Positions 8,201 to 16,922 of a stretch of 64,000 nucleotides of DNA are shown here, one piece after another. The stretch spans positions 186,001 to 250,000 of the forward strand of contig NZ_JAKSXZ010000092.1 of the NCBI RefSeq assembly GCF_022829465.1. Reading direction: 5' to 3'. The DNA comes from Methylobacterium sp. J-067. GTDB taxonomy: Bacteria > Pseudomonadota > Alphaproteobacteria > Rhizobiales > Beijerinckiaceae. Every line of letters begins with the position of its first letter. The first letter of the stretch is position 1. Under the pieces are notes generated by a model that saw only the letters and a list, made by a program, of their open reading frames with translations, was not told the origin of the DNA and made no database searches. The position numbers were made by a program, and so were the translations under genes.

Positions 8201-8935
8201 GGCAACAACACGCAGTTGAAGACGCAGGAGAACCTGGGCTTCGACCTCGGCACCGACTGGACCCCGCAGCCGGGCTTTACCGTGAGCCTCACCGGCTTCT
8301 ACGAGTTCTTCCGCAACGAGCTGGTCTCGCAATCCCCCGGCGCGGGGCTGCTGGCCTACACGTTCAACGCGCCGGCCTCGGAGCATCGCGGCATCGAGTT
8401 CGGGGCGGATTGGGCCTTCGCCCCCGGCTGGCGAGCCTATGCCGCCTACGGGTTCAACGATCAGATCTACACGCGCTACGTCGAGCAGATCAGCGCCGGG
8501 AGCCTCACCCGGTTCTTCGACCGGGCCGGCAACACCATCCCCGGCGTGCCGGCGCACCAGCTTCTGGCGCGGATCGGCTACGACGTGCCGACCGGCCCGC
8601 TGGCCGGGCTCGGCGCCTTCGTGGAGACCGTCTTCCAGGACGATTTCTACATCGACAACGCGAACCTGCTGAAGGCGCCGGGCTATGCCATCGTCAACGC
8701 CAACGTCCATTACGAGACGGTGCTGACCGGCGGCTACGCCAAGCGGCTGAACCTCTATCTCGAAGTCCGCAACCTGTTCGACACGGTCTACGTCGCCTCG
8801 GCGCAGAACCTCGCGAACACGATCAGCGGGACGACCGGGTTCCAGAACGGAGCGGGGGTGCTCGCGACCACGACGGGCTCGGTCTATGCCGGCGCGCCGC
8901 GCACCATCACCGGGGGGATGAAGCTGTCCTTCTGA
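5294..8935 (+). CDS. PepSY-type membrane protein fused in frame to a TonB-dependent outer-membrane receptor
   Basis: A single open frame of 1213 codons joins two families that normally live in different membranes. Residues 1-450 are a PepSY-associated membrane protein: five hydrophobic segments (about 34-56, 160-181, 207-230, 374-395, 416-445) and conserved histidines at 33, 149, 206 and 364, as in inner-membrane reductases of iron uptake. Residues 451-474 read as a Sec signal peptide ending SPARA, followed by QETVTLDELSVTG, which resembles a TonB box. Residues about 515-640 are the plug domain (NSPGVTVRQGNGARDVIVSIRG, DVFRGPQSALFGNYATGG) and the rest is a beta-barrel ending in the terminal Phe typical of outer-membrane proteins. 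Internal starts exist at ATG 6611 and GTG 6644, but there is no stop between the halves. Ligand unknown; a metal complex is likely. Confidence 0.85.
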   Translation: MSFSLSGSARPLGVAQAARVSRDAVYRAVWRWHFYAGLLCLPFLVTLSATGALYLFKDEINATVFASRSIVAPTAKPLGPDRLIFEATQAVPGGTPLSYADPARPDASAVVTLAEGPRRILVYLDPADGTVLDTVDRDSEFFTVVKRLHSLAYFGPLANGIIEVVAGFAIILVLTGVYLWWPRGQEGGVVTIRATPRRRVWWRDLHAVTGIIAGGGLLFLALTGLPWSVWWGDQLRHWSNAAGLGQPTILWASKPVSTVPMGQVLDSTGWTMRDAPVPRSTAGGKPIGIDEAAAILGRLGMPRGYELSLPMGPQGVYAAAVYPKDVARQRVITLDQYSGKPLVDVPFQELGPVGRLIQYGIGIHLGQYWGRANQFAMLAFCLATILLSVTAATMWWKRRPKGGLGTPPWPRDRRVMAGVTALVIGLGALFPLTGLAILVMLGLDLALRRVVARRAAPAVLLCGACLVGASPARAQETVTLDELSVTGEGGPATVRSFGVAAPPNSSSVVIDQPVGQVVTAIGRANTIADRPATSIGSVLINSPGVTVRQGNGARDVIVSIRGNNARSTGVIKNMVVLEDGFIVTQPDGASRFDITDPRAYSRIDVFRGPQSALFGNYATGGAIAFRTRTGREIDGYEYGVDAGSFGYLSNYFTVGGVSGPFEISLFASDVRGNGYQDHSSYDTQTINLLASYTPTPDNRFTLKVINNELHANLAARSSLAQYGINPYQLGCASALNAAPGCTTYNYFVNGAFGRTVAVTATEASLQRNDRRTIVGLRYEHDFDANTTWRTQLGFDERNFDQPFYTTSSTGSYPSWNFLTDLTRRGDLFGLPAVGYVALAYNRIDNHIATYNRAPYNGPSLGGLIGDQSAVQDNLGGRARMELALTDRLTAVAGISAESTRITGRNLAYSYAASGITRTVADTDRQFLNTAPELALVYRASEAWQLRARAATGYTTPAASNLFITPAGLPGNNTQLKTQENLGFDLGTDWTPQPGFTVSLTGFYEFFRNELVSQSPGAGLLAYTFNAPASEHRGIEFGADWAFAPGWRAYAAYGFNDQIYTRYVEQISAGSLTRFFDRAGNTIPGVPAHQLLARIGYDVPTGPLAGLGAFVETVFQDDFYIDNANLLKAPGYAIVNANVHYETVLTGGYAKRLNLYLEVRNLFDTVYVASAQNLANTISGTTGFQNGAGVLATTTGSVYAGAPRTITGGMKLSF

Positions 8936-8944
8936 GGCCCACCC

Positions 8945-9613
8945 TCACGAGGGGCGGCAGGTTCCATCCGCCGCCCCGTCCCAGAGGCTGACGCCGCCGC
9001 CGGGATGGCATTGGCCGGGGAAGGCCAGGGTGATCAGCTTGGCGAGGGCGGAGGCCTCCTCCTCGTTGTAGCCGATCTCGCCGACGACCTTGCCCGTCCG
9101 GTCGAAGAGTTCGACGGCCGCGCTGTGCTCCAGCGTGTAATCGCCGTCCTTGCCGGCGATGCGCTTCACATGGACGTGGAAGAGGTCGGCCATCCGGTCG
9201 ACCTCGGCCTGCGTTCCCGTGAGGGCGCGGATGCGCGGATCGAACGAGGTCAGATAGTCACGCACCACGTCCGGCGTGTCGCGGGTCGGGTCGAGGGTGA
9301 CGAAGACGACGTTCAGCTTGTCGCCGTCCTTGCCCATCCGGCCGAGCGCGTTCGTCAGCGTCGAGAGGGTGGTGGGGCACACGTCCGGGCAACGGGTGAA
9401 GCCGAAGAACAGGGCGGTCGGCTTGCCCTTCAGGTCCGCCTCCGTCACCGGCTTGCCGTCGAGGTCGGCGAGGGTGAACGGCCCGCCGACCCGGCGCGGA
9501 TGGCTGAAGGACGAACCCTGCTGCAGCATGATCGCGCCCGTGCCCGCCGCCACGAGGGCAAGCATCACACCGGAGGCGAGGACTGCGAGCGGGGTCGAGA
9601 TCACGGGCGGCAT
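8945..9613 (-). CDS. SCO1/SenC-family copper chaperone
   Basis: A 222-residue thioredoxin-fold protein of the SCO family, which delivers copper to the CuA centre of cytochrome c oxidase or acts as a thiol reductase in the periplasm. An N-terminal membrane anchor (LAVLASGVMLALVAAGTGAIML, residues 9-30) is followed by the domain start GGPFTLADLDGKPVTEADLKGK. The copper ligands are all present: CPDVCP with Cys75 and Cys79, and His163 in LEHSAAVELF. The C-terminus carries extra cysteines (GQCHPGG, GTCRPS) not needed for the family. It converges on the PepSY-TonB gene with a 9-bp gap and lies 75 bp downstream of ssuD on the same strand. No oxidase genes are nearby. Confidence 0.92.
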   Translation of the reverse strand: MPPVISTPLAVLASGVMLALVAAGTGAIMLQQGSSFSHPRRVGGPFTLADLDGKPVTEADLKGKPTALFFGFTRCPDVCPTTLSTLTNALGRMGKDGDKLNVVFVTLDPTRDTPDVVRDYLTSFDPRIRALTGTQAEVDRMADLFHVHVKRIAGKDGDYTLEHSAAVELFDRTGKVVGEIGYNEEEASALAKLITLAFPGQCHPGGGVSLWDGAADGTCRPS

Positions 9614-9688
9614 CCAAAGGCGGCGCGGGAGCCTCGTTCACATAAGCCTCCGTCCCGCCTTATGCCACCGCGTCCGGGGCAGGGCGGG

Positions 9689-10864
9689 TCAGCTCGCCGA
9701 CACCTGCCGCTGCGGCACGAGGTCGTTGGCGATGATCTCGCCGAACGGACCGTCGTTGCGGGCCTTGCTCGCGGCGCGGCCGGTGGTCTCCCGCAGGGGG
9801 AGCTTGGGGAAGACCAGCTCCGCGAAGCGGTAAGCCTCCTCCAGATGCGGGTAGCCGGAGAGGATGAACCGGTCGATCCCGAGGTCGATGTACTCCTTCA
9901 TCCGGTCGGCGACCCGATCGGCCGAGCCGACGAGCGCCGTGCCCGCCCCGCCGCGCACCAGCCCGACGCCGGCCCAGAGGTTCGGCGAGACCACGAGCTT
10001 GTCGCGCTTGCCGCCGTGCAGGGCCATCATGCGGCTCTGGCCGACGCTATCCTGGCGCTTCAACGTCTCCTGCGCCTTGGCGATGGTGGCGTCGTCGAGG
10101 CGGGAGATCAGCCGCTCGGCGGCCTCCCAGGCCTCGGCCTCGGTCTCGCGGACGATGACGTGCAGGCGAATGCCGTAGGAGAAGGTCTTTCCCTTCGCGG
10201 CGGCGGCCTCCTTCGCGGCGGCGATCTTCTCCGCGACCTGCGCCGGGGGCTCGCCCCAGGTGAGGTAGACGTCGCAATGCTCGGCCGCGACCGTCATGCC
10301 GGCGGGCGACGAGCCGCCGAAATAGAGCGGCGGATAGGGCTTCTGGACGGAGGGGAAGATCACCCGCCCGTTCTCGACCCGCAGGTGCTTGCCCGCGAAG
10401 CTGACCGTCGCGCCGGAGACGAGGCCGCGCCAGATGTGCAGGAACTCGTCCGTCACCGCGTAGCGCTCGTCGTGCGAGAGGAACACGCCGTCGCCGGCCA
10501 GTTCCACCGGATCGCCGCCGGTCACGACGTTGATGAGCAGGCGGCCGTTCGAGATCCGGTCGAGCGTCGCGGCCATGCGCGCGGCGGCGGAGGGCTCCTG
10601 TAGGCCGGGCCGCACCGCCACAAGGAAGCGCAGGTTCCGCGTCAGGGGGGCGAGGGCCGAGGCCACCACCCACGAATCCTCGCAGGAGCGTCCGGTCGGC
10701 AGCAGCACGCCGAAATAGCCGAGCTCGTCGGCGGCCTGCGCGATCTGCCGGAGATAGGGGAGGGACACCTCTCGCGCACCCTCGGCGGCGCCGAGATAGC
10801 GCCCGTCCCCGTGGGTCGGGAGGAACCAGAGGACGTCGGCGCGCCCGTCATGCGGTTGGGTCAT
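9689..10864 (-). CDS. ssuD: FMNH2-dependent alkanesulfonate monooxygenase
   Basis: A 391-residue luciferase-like monooxygenase that uses FMNH2 and oxygen to release sulfite from alkanesulfonates, giving sulfur to the cell. The sequence is SsuD-like throughout: [16 protein letters not shown] at the N-terminus, [44 protein letters not shown] and [10 protein letters not shown]. Its length is close to the usual 380 or so. I start at the ATG at 10864 (MTQPHDG), preceded by AAAGGACG at good spacing; the frame runs further upstream but without family similarity. It is the last gene of the sulfonate operon, 16 bp after ssuB. Reduced flavin should come from the operon's FMN reductase. Confidence 0.95.
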   Translation of the reverse strand: MTQPHDGRADVLWFLPTHGDGRYLGAAEGAREVSLPYLRQIAQAADELGYFGVLLPTGRSCEDSWVVASALAPLTRNLRFLVAVRPGLQEPSAAARMAATLDRISNGRLLINVVTGGDPVELAGDGVFLSHDERYAVTDEFLHIWRGLVSGATVSFAGKHLRVENGRVIFPSVQKPYPPLYFGGSSPAGMTVAAEHCDVYLTWGEPPAQVAEKIAAAKEAAAAKGKTFSYGIRLHVIVRETEAEAWEAAERLISRLDDATIAKAQETLKRQDSVGQSRMMALHGGKRDKLVVSPNLWAGVGLVRGGAGTALVGSADRVADRMKEYIDLGIDRFILSGYPHLEEAYRFAELVFPKLPLRETTGRAASKARNDGPFGEIIANDLVPQRQVSAS

Positions 10865-10880
10865 TTTGCTTCGTCCTTTC

Positions 10881-11714
10881 TCAGGCAGCTTGGGGCGCGC
10901 CGAGGAGATGGTCGAGGATGCGCCCTTCCAGGCGCGCGAGGTCCGGCTCGCCCCGGCGGCGGGGGCGGGGCACGTCGACCCGCAGGTCGAGGGCGACGCC
11001 GCCATCCTCCATCACGAGGATGCGGTCGGCCAGCGCCACCGCCTCGCTCACGTCGTGAGTGACGAGGAGGGCGGTGAACCCTTGCGTCCGCCAGATGCGC
11101 TCGATCAGGTCCTGCATCCCGATCCGCGTCAGGGCGTCGAGGGCGCCCAGCGGCTCGTCGAGGGCGAGCAGGCCCGGCCCGCTCACAAGTGCGCGGGCCA
11201 GGGCGACGCGCTGGCGCTGCCCGCCGGAGAGGGTCGCGGGCCATTGCCCCGCCTTGTCCGCGAGGCCGACCTCGGCGAGCGCCGCCCGCGCCCGGTCGCG
11301 ACGCTCCGCGCGGGTGCCGAGCCCCGTCAGGCCCACGGCGACGTTGTCGAGGACACTTGCCCAGGGGAGCAGGCGCGGCTCCTGGAACATGATGCGCTTC
11401 GGCGGGACCGCGCGGGGCGAGGCGGCCGAGGGCGCCTCGACGGTGACGCGGCCCGCGCTGGGGCGCTCCAATCCGAGGATCGTGCGCAGCAGGGTGCTCT
11501 TGCCGCAGCCGGAGCGGCCGACGATGGCCGTGAAGCTGCCGGCCGGCAGGAACAGGTCGAGCCCGGCGATGACGGGGTTGCCGTCGAAGCTCTTGTGCAG
11601 GCCGTTCACGGTGACGGAGAGGCCCCGCCCGGCGGGCCGGGGAGGCGCCGCCGTGCGGAAGGCGGTGGGGGCGGAGGCGGGGAGCGCGTCCCGGCTCACG
11701 GCGTCGAGCAGCAT
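10881..11714 (-). CDS. ssuB: Aliphatic sulfonate ABC transporter ATP-binding protein
   Basis: A 277-residue ABC ATPase of the nitrate/sulfonate/taurine family. The Walker A motif GRSGCGKST, the Q-loop FQEPRLLPW, the signature [15 protein letters not shown], Walker [13 protein letters not shown] and the switch histidine [10 protein letters not shown] are all intact. The first 30 residues (up to RPAGRGLSV) are an unconserved extension; a later start is possible, but the ATG at 11714 overlaps the ssuC stop as TGATG and has AGGAG before it, which favours the long form. It energises import of sulfonates through SsuC. Confidence 0.95.
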   Translation of the reverse strand: MLLDAVSRDALPASAPTAFRTAAPPRPAGRGLSVTVNGLHKSFDGNPVIAGLDLFLPAGSFTAIVGRSGCGKSTLLRTILGLERPSAGRVTVEAPSAASPRAVPPKRIMFQEPRLLPWASVLDNVAVGLTGLGTRAERRDRARAALAEVGLADKAGQWPATLSGGQRQRVALARALVSGPGLLALDEPLGALDALTRIGMQDLIERIWRTQGFTALLVTHDVSEAVALADRILVMEDGGVALDLRVDVPRPRRRGEPDLARLEGRILDHLLGAPQAA

Positions 11715-12499
11715 CAGGCGCTCCTGTAGGCGGGGTTCCAGGACAGGCAGCTGCGTTCCAGCGCCCGGGTGAGGGTGTCCGCGAGCTTGCCCAGGGCCGC
11801 GTAGATCAGGATCGCCAGCACCACGACGTCCACGAGCATGAACTCGCGCGCCTGCATCGCCATGTAGCCGAGGCCGGAGGAGGCCGAGATCGTCTCGGCG
11901 ACGATCAGCGTCAGCCACATGATGCCGAGCGCGTAGCGCAGGCCCACGAAGATCGAGGGCAGGGCGCCCGGCAGCACCACCCGACGGAACAGCTCCGCGC
12001 GGGACATGCCGTAGACCCGGCCCATCTCCACCAGCGCCGGATCCACCGAGCGGATGCCGTGCAGCGTGTTGGCGTAGATCGGGAAGAACACGCCGAGCGC
12101 CACGAGGAACAGCTTCGCCTCCTCGCCGATGCCGAACCACAGGATCACCAGCGGGATCAGCGACAGGTGGGGCACGTTGCGCACCATCTGCACGGAGGTG
12201 TCGGTGAGGGTCTCGGACAGGCGCGACAGCCCGTTGGCGAGTCCGAGCGCGAAGCCGATGCCGCCGCCGACCGCGAAGCCCGCCAGGGCGCGCAGGGTGC
12301 TGACGCCGAGGTTCGTCCAGAGCTCGCCCGTTCGCGCGGCGTCGTAGCCGGCGCGAAGCACGTCGAGCGGGGCGGGCATGAAGCGGTTCGAGACGAGCCC
12401 GGTGGAGACGGCGGCCTGCCATCCGACGATCAGCGCCGCCGGCAGGAGCCAAGGCACCGTGGCGTCGCGCAGGCGCGGAAGGGTGAGAGCGCGGCTCAT
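11714..12499 (-). CDS. ssuC: Aliphatic sulfonate ABC transporter permease
   Basis: A 261-residue inner-membrane permease of the BPD-transport type with about six membrane helices, beginning [15 protein letters not shown]. The cytoplasmic EAA-type loop [29 protein letters not shown], which contacts the ATPase, is present. The start ATG at 12499 overlaps the stop of the upstream binding-protein gene as ATGA, a sign of translational coupling. Together with SsuB and a SsuA-type binding protein it forms the sulfonate importer. Confidence 0.95.
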   Translation of the reverse strand: MSRALTLPRLRDATVPWLLPAALIVGWQAAVSTGLVSNRFMPAPLDVLRAGYDAARTGELWTNLGVSTLRALAGFAVGGGIGFALGLANGLSRLSETLTDTSVQMVRNVPHLSLIPLVILWFGIGEEAKLFLVALGVFFPIYANTLHGIRSVDPALVEMGRVYGMSRAELFRRVVLPGALPSIFVGLRYALGIMWLTLIVAETISASSGLGYMAMQAREFMLVDVVVLAILIYAALGKLADTLTRALERSCLSWNPAYRSA

Positions 12500-13494
12500 C
12501 GGCTGGCAGCCTTCTTCGGAGCGGTCCACACCGCGTCCGCGACGCGGATCGGCTTCGGCAGCAGGCCCAGCGCGTGGAACGCGTCCGCCACCTTCTGCTG
12601 GTCGTCCACGGCCGCCGCGTCGAGGGGCGCGACGCCGTAGGACAGGCGCTCCAGCGCCACGCGCAGCACCGGCGCGGGGATGCCGACCGAGGGGGCGAGG
12701 TCGGCCGCCACCGTCTCGGCATGGCCCTCGGCCCAGGCATCGACCTCGCCGATCGCCTTCAGCACCTCCGCGACGATCGCGGGGCTCGCGCCGGTGAAGC
12801 CGCGCCGGGAGAGGTAGAATTGCCGGTTCGGCGCCAGATCCTGGCCGTCGGCCAGCACCCGTGCCCCCGTAGAGCGCTCGGCGGCGGCGAGGTAGGGGTC
12901 CCAGATCGCCCAGGCCTCGACGGCGCCGCGCAGGAACGCGGCGTTGGCGTCCGCCGGGGCGAGGAAGGCGAGCTTCACCGCATCGTAGGGGATGCCAGCC
13001 TTCGCCAGGGCGCGCACCAGCAGGAAGTGGACGTTCGAGCCCTTGTTGAGGGCGATGGTCCGCCCGCGCAGGTCCGCGAGGTCCTTGATCGGGCTGTCCT
13101 TGGGCACGAGGATCGCCTCGCCCCGCGGGGCCGGCGGCTCGGCGGCGACGTAGCGGAGTTCCGCGCTCGCCGCCTGGGCGAAGATCGGCGGCGCCTCGCC
13201 GGCCGAGCCGAAATCGATGGCCCCGGCGTTCAGCGCCTCCATCAGCGGCGGGCCGGAGGGAAATTCCGACCATTCCACCGCATAGCCGAGGGGCTTCAGG
13301 GCTTGTTCCAGGTTTCCGCGCCCCTTCAGCAGCACGAGGGAGCCGTATTTCTGGTAGCCGATCCGCACGGTGCCGCCGGCCGCGCGGGCGGGGCGCAGGG
13401 CGGAGGCCGCCGCGAGGCCGAGGCCGGCGGAAAGGAGCAAGCGCCGGCTCAGGCCCGCATCGGCGCTGGGAGACAGGGCTTTCGTCTGGGTCAT
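12496..13494 (-). CDS. ssuA: Sulfonate ABC transporter substrate-binding protein (copy 1)
   Basis: A 332-residue periplasmic binding protein of the SsuA/NMT1-like family. A twin-arginine-like or Sec signal ([23 protein letters not shown]) precedes the mature start [19 protein letters not shown]. The ligand-side motifs [28 protein letters not shown] and [13 protein letters not shown] are typical of sulfonate binders. I start at ATG 13494 (MTQTKAL). It is the second of two tandem SsuA-like genes, five bases after its paralog, and its stop overlaps ssuC. The two copies differ enough to suggest different ligand ranges. Confidence 0.93.
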   Translation of the reverse strand: MTQTKALSPSADAGLSRRLLLSAGLGLAAASALRPARAAGGTVRIGYQKYGSLVLLKGRGNLEQALKPLGYAVEWSEFPSGPPLMEALNAGAIDFGSAGEAPPIFAQAASAELRYVAAEPPAPRGEAILVPKDSPIKDLADLRGRTIALNKGSNVHFLLVRALAKAGIPYDAVKLAFLAPADANAAFLRGAVEAWAIWDPYLAAAERSTGARVLADGQDLAPNRQFYLSRRGFTGASPAIVAEVLKAIGEVDAWAEGHAETVAADLAPSVGIPAPVLRVALERLSYGVAPLDAAAVDDQQKVADAFHALGLLPKPIRVADAVWTAPKKAASR

Positions 13495-13499
13495 CGGGG

Positions 13500-14459
13500 T
13501 CAGCCGTTGCGGTCGGGCGCCGTCCACACCGCGTCGGCGACGCGGATCGGGCGGGGGATGAGCTTCAGGGCATGGAAGCGGTCGGCGATGGCCTGCTGCG
13601 CGGCGGTGACGCGCGGGTTCATCGGTCCGATCACGTAATCGGTGCGGTCCACCGCCCGCTTCGTGGCGGGCAGCGGCACGCCGGTCCCCTGCGAGAGCAG
13701 GGCGGCGACCTCACCCCGGTTCCGGGTGCACCACTCCGCCACCCGGCCGAGGGTGGCGATGGCGGCCGAGAGCACGGCGGCCCGCTCGGTCGCGAGGGCG
13801 CGGCTCGCCAGGAAGAAGTTGTTCTGTGGGGCGATGTCGTTGGCGGTAGCCAGCACCCGCACGCCCTCGCCCGCCTCCGCGATGGCGAAATAGGGGTCCC
13901 AGATCGTCCAGGCGTCGATGCTGCCGCGCGAGAAGGCGGCGGCCGCGTCGGCGGGGGCGAGCGTCACGGGCTCGATGTCCGCGTAGGACAGCCCGGCCTT
14001 CTCCAGCGCCGCCACGGTGAGGTTGTGCGCGCTCGACGCCTTGGCGAAGGCGACGCGCTTGCCCTTCAGCTCCGCGAGGCTCCGGATGGTCGAGCCCGCC
14101 GGCAGCAGGATGCCCGAGCCCGAGCCGCCCGCCTCCTGCGCGGCAGCGTAGACGAGGGTGGATTTCGCGGCCTGCGCGAAGATCGGCGGCGCGTCGCCGG
14201 TCTGGCCCAGATCGATCCCGCCGAGGGACAGGGCTTCGAGGAGCGGCGGCCCGAAGGAGAACTCGACCCACGCCACCCTGTGGCCGAGGGGTTCGAGGGC
14301 GGCCTCGATCGCCCGCTGCTGCTTGGCGACGACGAGGATGCCGTTCTTCTGGTAGCCGATGCGCAGCACCTCCGGTTCCGCCGCGCGGGCCATGTGGAGG
14401 GCGGGCAGGGCGGCGAGCCCGGCCAGGAGGGTGCGCCTGTGCAGGGTCATGGTGCTCAC
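13500..14459 (-). CDS. ssuA: Sulfonate ABC transporter substrate-binding protein (copy 2)
   Basis: A 319-residue paralog of the neighbouring SsuA-like protein. It opens with a short signal peptide (HRRTLLAGLAALPALHMARA) and continues VLRIGYQKNGILVVAKQQ, then FSFGPPLLEALSLGGIDLGQTGDAPPIF and DAWTIWDPYFAIAEAG. Relative to copy 1 the ligand-loop residues differ (FSFG for FPSG, GQTGD for GSAGE), pointing to a changed sulfonate preference. The start taken is the GTG at 14459, which overlaps the reductase stop as GTGA; an ATG nine bases later (14450) is an equally good candidate. Confidence 0.92.
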   Translation of the reverse strand: MSTMTLHRRTLLAGLAALPALHMARAAEPEVLRIGYQKNGILVVAKQQRAIEAALEPLGHRVAWVEFSFGPPLLEALSLGGIDLGQTGDAPPIFAQAAKSTLVYAAAQEAGGSGSGILLPAGSTIRSLAELKGKRVAFAKASSAHNLTVAALEKAGLSYADIEPVTLAPADAAAAFSRGSIDAWTIWDPYFAIAEAGEGVRVLATANDIAPQNNFFLASRALATERAAVLSAAIATLGRVAEWCTRNRGEVAALLSQGTGVPLPATKRAVDRTDYVIGPMNPRVTAAQQAIADRFHALKLIPRPIRVADAVWTAPDRNG

Positions 14460-15031
14460 CGGGCGGCGGCGAGGGCGCGGGGGGCGTCCGCCGCCGCCCG
14501 GTGCGCCAGCAGGTCGGCGAGAAGACTACCCGCGAGCCCGACGCGCTCGCGCACCCCCTGGTCGGTCAGGGCGCCGTCGGTGAACTCGGAATCCGAGGCG
14601 TAAACCGTCACCGGCACCTGAAGCGCGCCGAAGAAGCCGAAGAGCGGCCGGAACGAATGCTCCACCACCAGGGCGTGGCGGGCGCCGCCCCCCGTCGCGG
14701 CGATGGCGACCGGCTTGCCGGCCAGCGCGGCGGGATCGACCAGATCGAACAGGTGCTTGAAGAGGCCGGTATAGCTGCCCTTGTAGACCGGCGAGCCGAC
14801 GACGAGCCCGTCCGCCTCCTCGATGGCCTCCACCAGCCGCCGGGCAGGGAGGGAGAGCTGGTCCCGCGTCCAGGCGGCGCCGAGGCCGGTGCCCGCATCC
14901 ACGAAGTCGAACACGCGGGTCTCGACGGGGCCGCGCGCGGCGGCCTCGCGGACGATCAGGTCGACCAGGGTGCGCGTCTTGGAGGGGCGCTGGACGTTCG
15001 CGCTCAGGCCGACGAGTCTCGGACGGGTCAT
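14456..15031 (-). CDS. msuE: NADPH-dependent FMN reductase of the sulfonate operon
   Basis: A 191-residue flavodoxin-fold reductase that supplies FMNH2 to the SsuD monooxygenase. Family marks are VGLSANVQRPSKTRTL at the N-terminus (phosphate-binding loop) and DGLVVGSPVYKGSYTGLFKHLFDLVDPAALAGKPVAI in the middle; these match SsuE/MsuE proteins. I use the ATG at 15031 (MTRPRLVG) with GGAAAG upstream; the open frame extends another 34 codons without similarity. It is the first gene of the operon, so the promoter must lie in 15032-15361. SsuE and MsuE cannot be separated with certainty by reading alone. Confidence 0.9.
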   Translation of the reverse strand: MTRPRLVGLSANVQRPSKTRTLVDLIVREAAARGPVETRVFDFVDAGTGLGAAWTRDQLSLPARRLVEAIEEADGLVVGSPVYKGSYTGLFKHLFDLVDPAALAGKPVAIAATGGGARHALVVEHSFRPLFGFFGALQVPVTVYASDSEFTDGALTDQGVRERVGLAGSLLADLLAHRAAADAPRALAAAR

Positions 15032-15361
15032 CACGGGATCTTTCCGGTGGGTCTGGCCGCGACGATGCGTATTCCGCGCCGGGCATGCCAAGGTGTCGCC
15101 ACAAAGGGTGGCGCCGGGCGGCATTCCCGTCAATGAAATGCCTTTTCAAAGATCGCCGTCGCGCCAGACGATATTTCCGGCTTTGCTCTGGGAGGCAGAA
15201 AAAGCCTCGCCGCGTGGCGGGTCATGCAGGCGAAATGTTCGCCGCACTCATCTTTTGCGCAATGGATATTCGGAAGAACTGTGTCGCCGTGCGAGCGGTG
15301 CGGCGAAGAAAGCGCTCCGAGGCGGCGTCCCGGAGAGGAAAACCGCCTCGGGGCCGGGGGC
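15032..15361. other. Intergenic region upstream of the sulfonate operon
   Basis: This 330-bp gap separates the start of the FMN reductase gene from the stop of the MDR oxidoreductase; both are on the minus strand. It must carry the sulfonate operon promoter, which one would expect to be controlled by a sulfur-responsive LysR-type regulator such as CysB/Cbl, but I see no operator I can name. The stretch 15130-15290 is less GC-rich than its surroundings. No credible small ORF is seen. Confidence 0.5.
15317..15351. terminator. Inverted repeat after the MDR oxidoreductase gene
   Basis: A perfect 9-bp inverted repeat (CCGAGGCGG at 15317-15325 and CCGCCTCGG at 15343-15351) with a 17-nt loop lies 11 bp beyond the stop of the minus-strand oxidoreductase. 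The position fits a transcript end, but there is no T-tract, so rho-independent termination is uncertain. Confidence 0.4.
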
Positions 15362-16381
15362 TCAGGACGAGACGCGCACCACGAGCTTGCCGAAGTTGCG
15401 GCCCTTGAGCAGGCCGATGAAGGCCTCCGGCGCCTTCTCCAGCCCCTCGACCACGTCCTCGCGGTACTGCACGCGGCCCTCCTTGATCCACGCGCCGACC
15501 TCCCGGCGGAACTCCTCGGCCTGGGATGCGAAGTCCCAGACGATGAAGCCCTGGATGCGCAGCCGCTTGGTCAGCACCATGCGCATCAGCGCGGGCTGGC
15601 GGTCGGGCCCCGGGGGGACCTCGGTGGCGTTGTAGGCCGAGACGAGGCCGCAGACCGGCAGGCGGGCGAAGTCATTGAGGAGCGGCAGCACCGCGTCGAA
15701 CACGGCCCCGCCGACATTCTCGAAATAGACGTCGATGCCCTTGGGGCAGGCGCGGGCCAGGGCGTCGGCGAAGTCCGGGGCGCGGTGATCGACCGCCGCG
15801 TCGAAGCCCAGTTCCTCGGTGAGGTAGCGGCACTTGTCCGGCCCGCCCGCGATGCCCACCGCCCGCGCGCCCTTCAGCCGGGCGATCTGCCCGACCATGG
15901 AGCCCACCGGCCCCGTGGCGGCGGCGACCACGACGGTCTCGCCCGCCTTCGGCTGGCCGATGTTGAGCAGACCCGTATAGGCGGTCATGCCCGGCATCCC
16001 GAGGACGCCCAGCGCCGTCGAGGGCGGGGCCTCGGCCGGGTCGATCCGGCGGGAGCCCTTGCCGTCCGTGACGAAATACTCCTGCCAGCCGGCGAAGGCG
16101 GTGAGCAGCTCGCCGATTCTGTAGTCGGGATGGTTCGAGGCCACGACCTCGCCGACCGTCTCGGCGGTGATCGGCGCGCCGATCTCCACGGGGGCGGCGT
16201 AGGATTTCGCCGCGCTCATCCGGCCGCGCATGTAGGGGTCGAGGGAGAGCCATTTCGTCCGCAGGAGCACCTGCCCCGGACCCGGCTCGGGCACGGGCAC
16301 CTCCTCGAGGCGGAAGTCGCCGGGCTTGGGTTCGCCGTGCGGGCGGGAGGCCAGGACGATGCGGCGGTTCATGGTGGCCAT
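15362..16381 (-). CDS. NADP-dependent MDR-family oxidoreductase (CurA/leukotriene B4 dehydrogenase-like)
   Basis: A 339-residue zinc-free medium-chain reductase. It starts NRRIVLASRPHGEPKPGDFRL and has WLSLDPYMRGRM, both hallmarks of the CurA/PTGR group, which reduce alpha,beta-unsaturated ketones with NADPH. The nucleotide-binding motif is AAATGPVGSMVGQIARLKG at about residues 153-171, followed by GGPDKCRYLTEELGFDAAVDH. The end GRNFGKLVVRV is also characteristic. The physiological substrate is not known. It is divergent from the small DUF4174-type gene at 16504. Confidence 0.88.
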   Translation of the reverse strand: MATMNRRIVLASRPHGEPKPGDFRLEEVPVPEPGPGQVLLRTKWLSLDPYMRGRMSAAKSYAAPVEIGAPITAETVGEVVASNHPDYRIGELLTAFAGWQEYFVTDGKGSRRIDPAEAPPSTALGVLGMPGMTAYTGLLNIGQPKAGETVVVAAATGPVGSMVGQIARLKGARAVGIAGGPDKCRYLTEELGFDAAVDHRAPDFADALARACPKGIDVYFENVGGAVFDAVLPLLNDFARLPVCGLVSAYNATEVPPGPDRQPALMRMVLTKRLRIQGFIVWDFASQAEEFRREVGAWIKEGRVQYREDVVEGLEKAPEAFIGLLKGRNFGKLVVRVSS

Positions 16382-16503
16382 GCGGGGACCCCGTGGTCAA
16401 GGGTGGATCGAGCCCCGGATCTGGGGCGGACGGCCCGCCGAAGCAAATCCGCAACGACCGGGGCGTGGGCGCGTTGGGCTTGTCCTGCGACGGGAGATGA
16501 GGA

Positions 16504-16914
16504 ATGCGCGCGTTCGTGGCCGGTCTCTGCCTGGCGGCCCTGGCCTTCGGGGCCTCGGCGGCCCGCGACCCCCTGGCCGCCCAGCGCTGGCGCGCGCGCA
16601 TCCTCGTGGTCTCGGCGCCGGGGCCGGACGATGCCGGGCTGAAGGCCCAGCGCGCCGCCCTCGGGCCGGTGCGGGACGGCCTCGCCGAGCGGAACCTCGT
16701 CGTGATGGAGGCGGTGGGCACCGGGCCGGAGGCGACGGCCCTGCGCAAGCGCCTGCGCCTGCCGCCGGAGGCGTTCCGCGCGGTGCTGATCGGCAAGGAC
16801 GGCGGATCGAAGCTGGTCTCCGCGGAGCCGATCCCGCCGCAGACCCTGTTCGCCACTATCGACGCCATGCCGATGCGGAAGGACGAGATGCGGAGAGGCG
16901 TGCAAACGCCGTAA
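16504..16914 (+). CDS. DUF4174 domain secreted protein
   Basis: A 136-residue protein with a short signal peptide (FVAGLCLAALAFGASA) and then PLAAQRWRARILVVSAPGPDDAGLKAQRAAL, the pattern of DUF4174 proteins (strand 'RxxRxLVVxAP' plus an acidic helix). These have a thioredoxin-like fold without the CxxC and are secreted; function unknown. GAGATGAGGA before the ATG gives a good ribosome binding site. Monocistronic as far as can be seen. Confidence 0.75.
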   Translation: MRAFVAGLCLAALAFGASAARDPLAAQRWRARILVVSAPGPDDAGLKAQRAALGPVRDGLAERNLVVMEAVGTGPEATALRKRLRLPPEAFRAVLIGKDGGSKLVSAEPIPPQTLFATIDAMPMRKDEMRRGVQTP

Positions 16915-16922
16915 TCGCGCTG

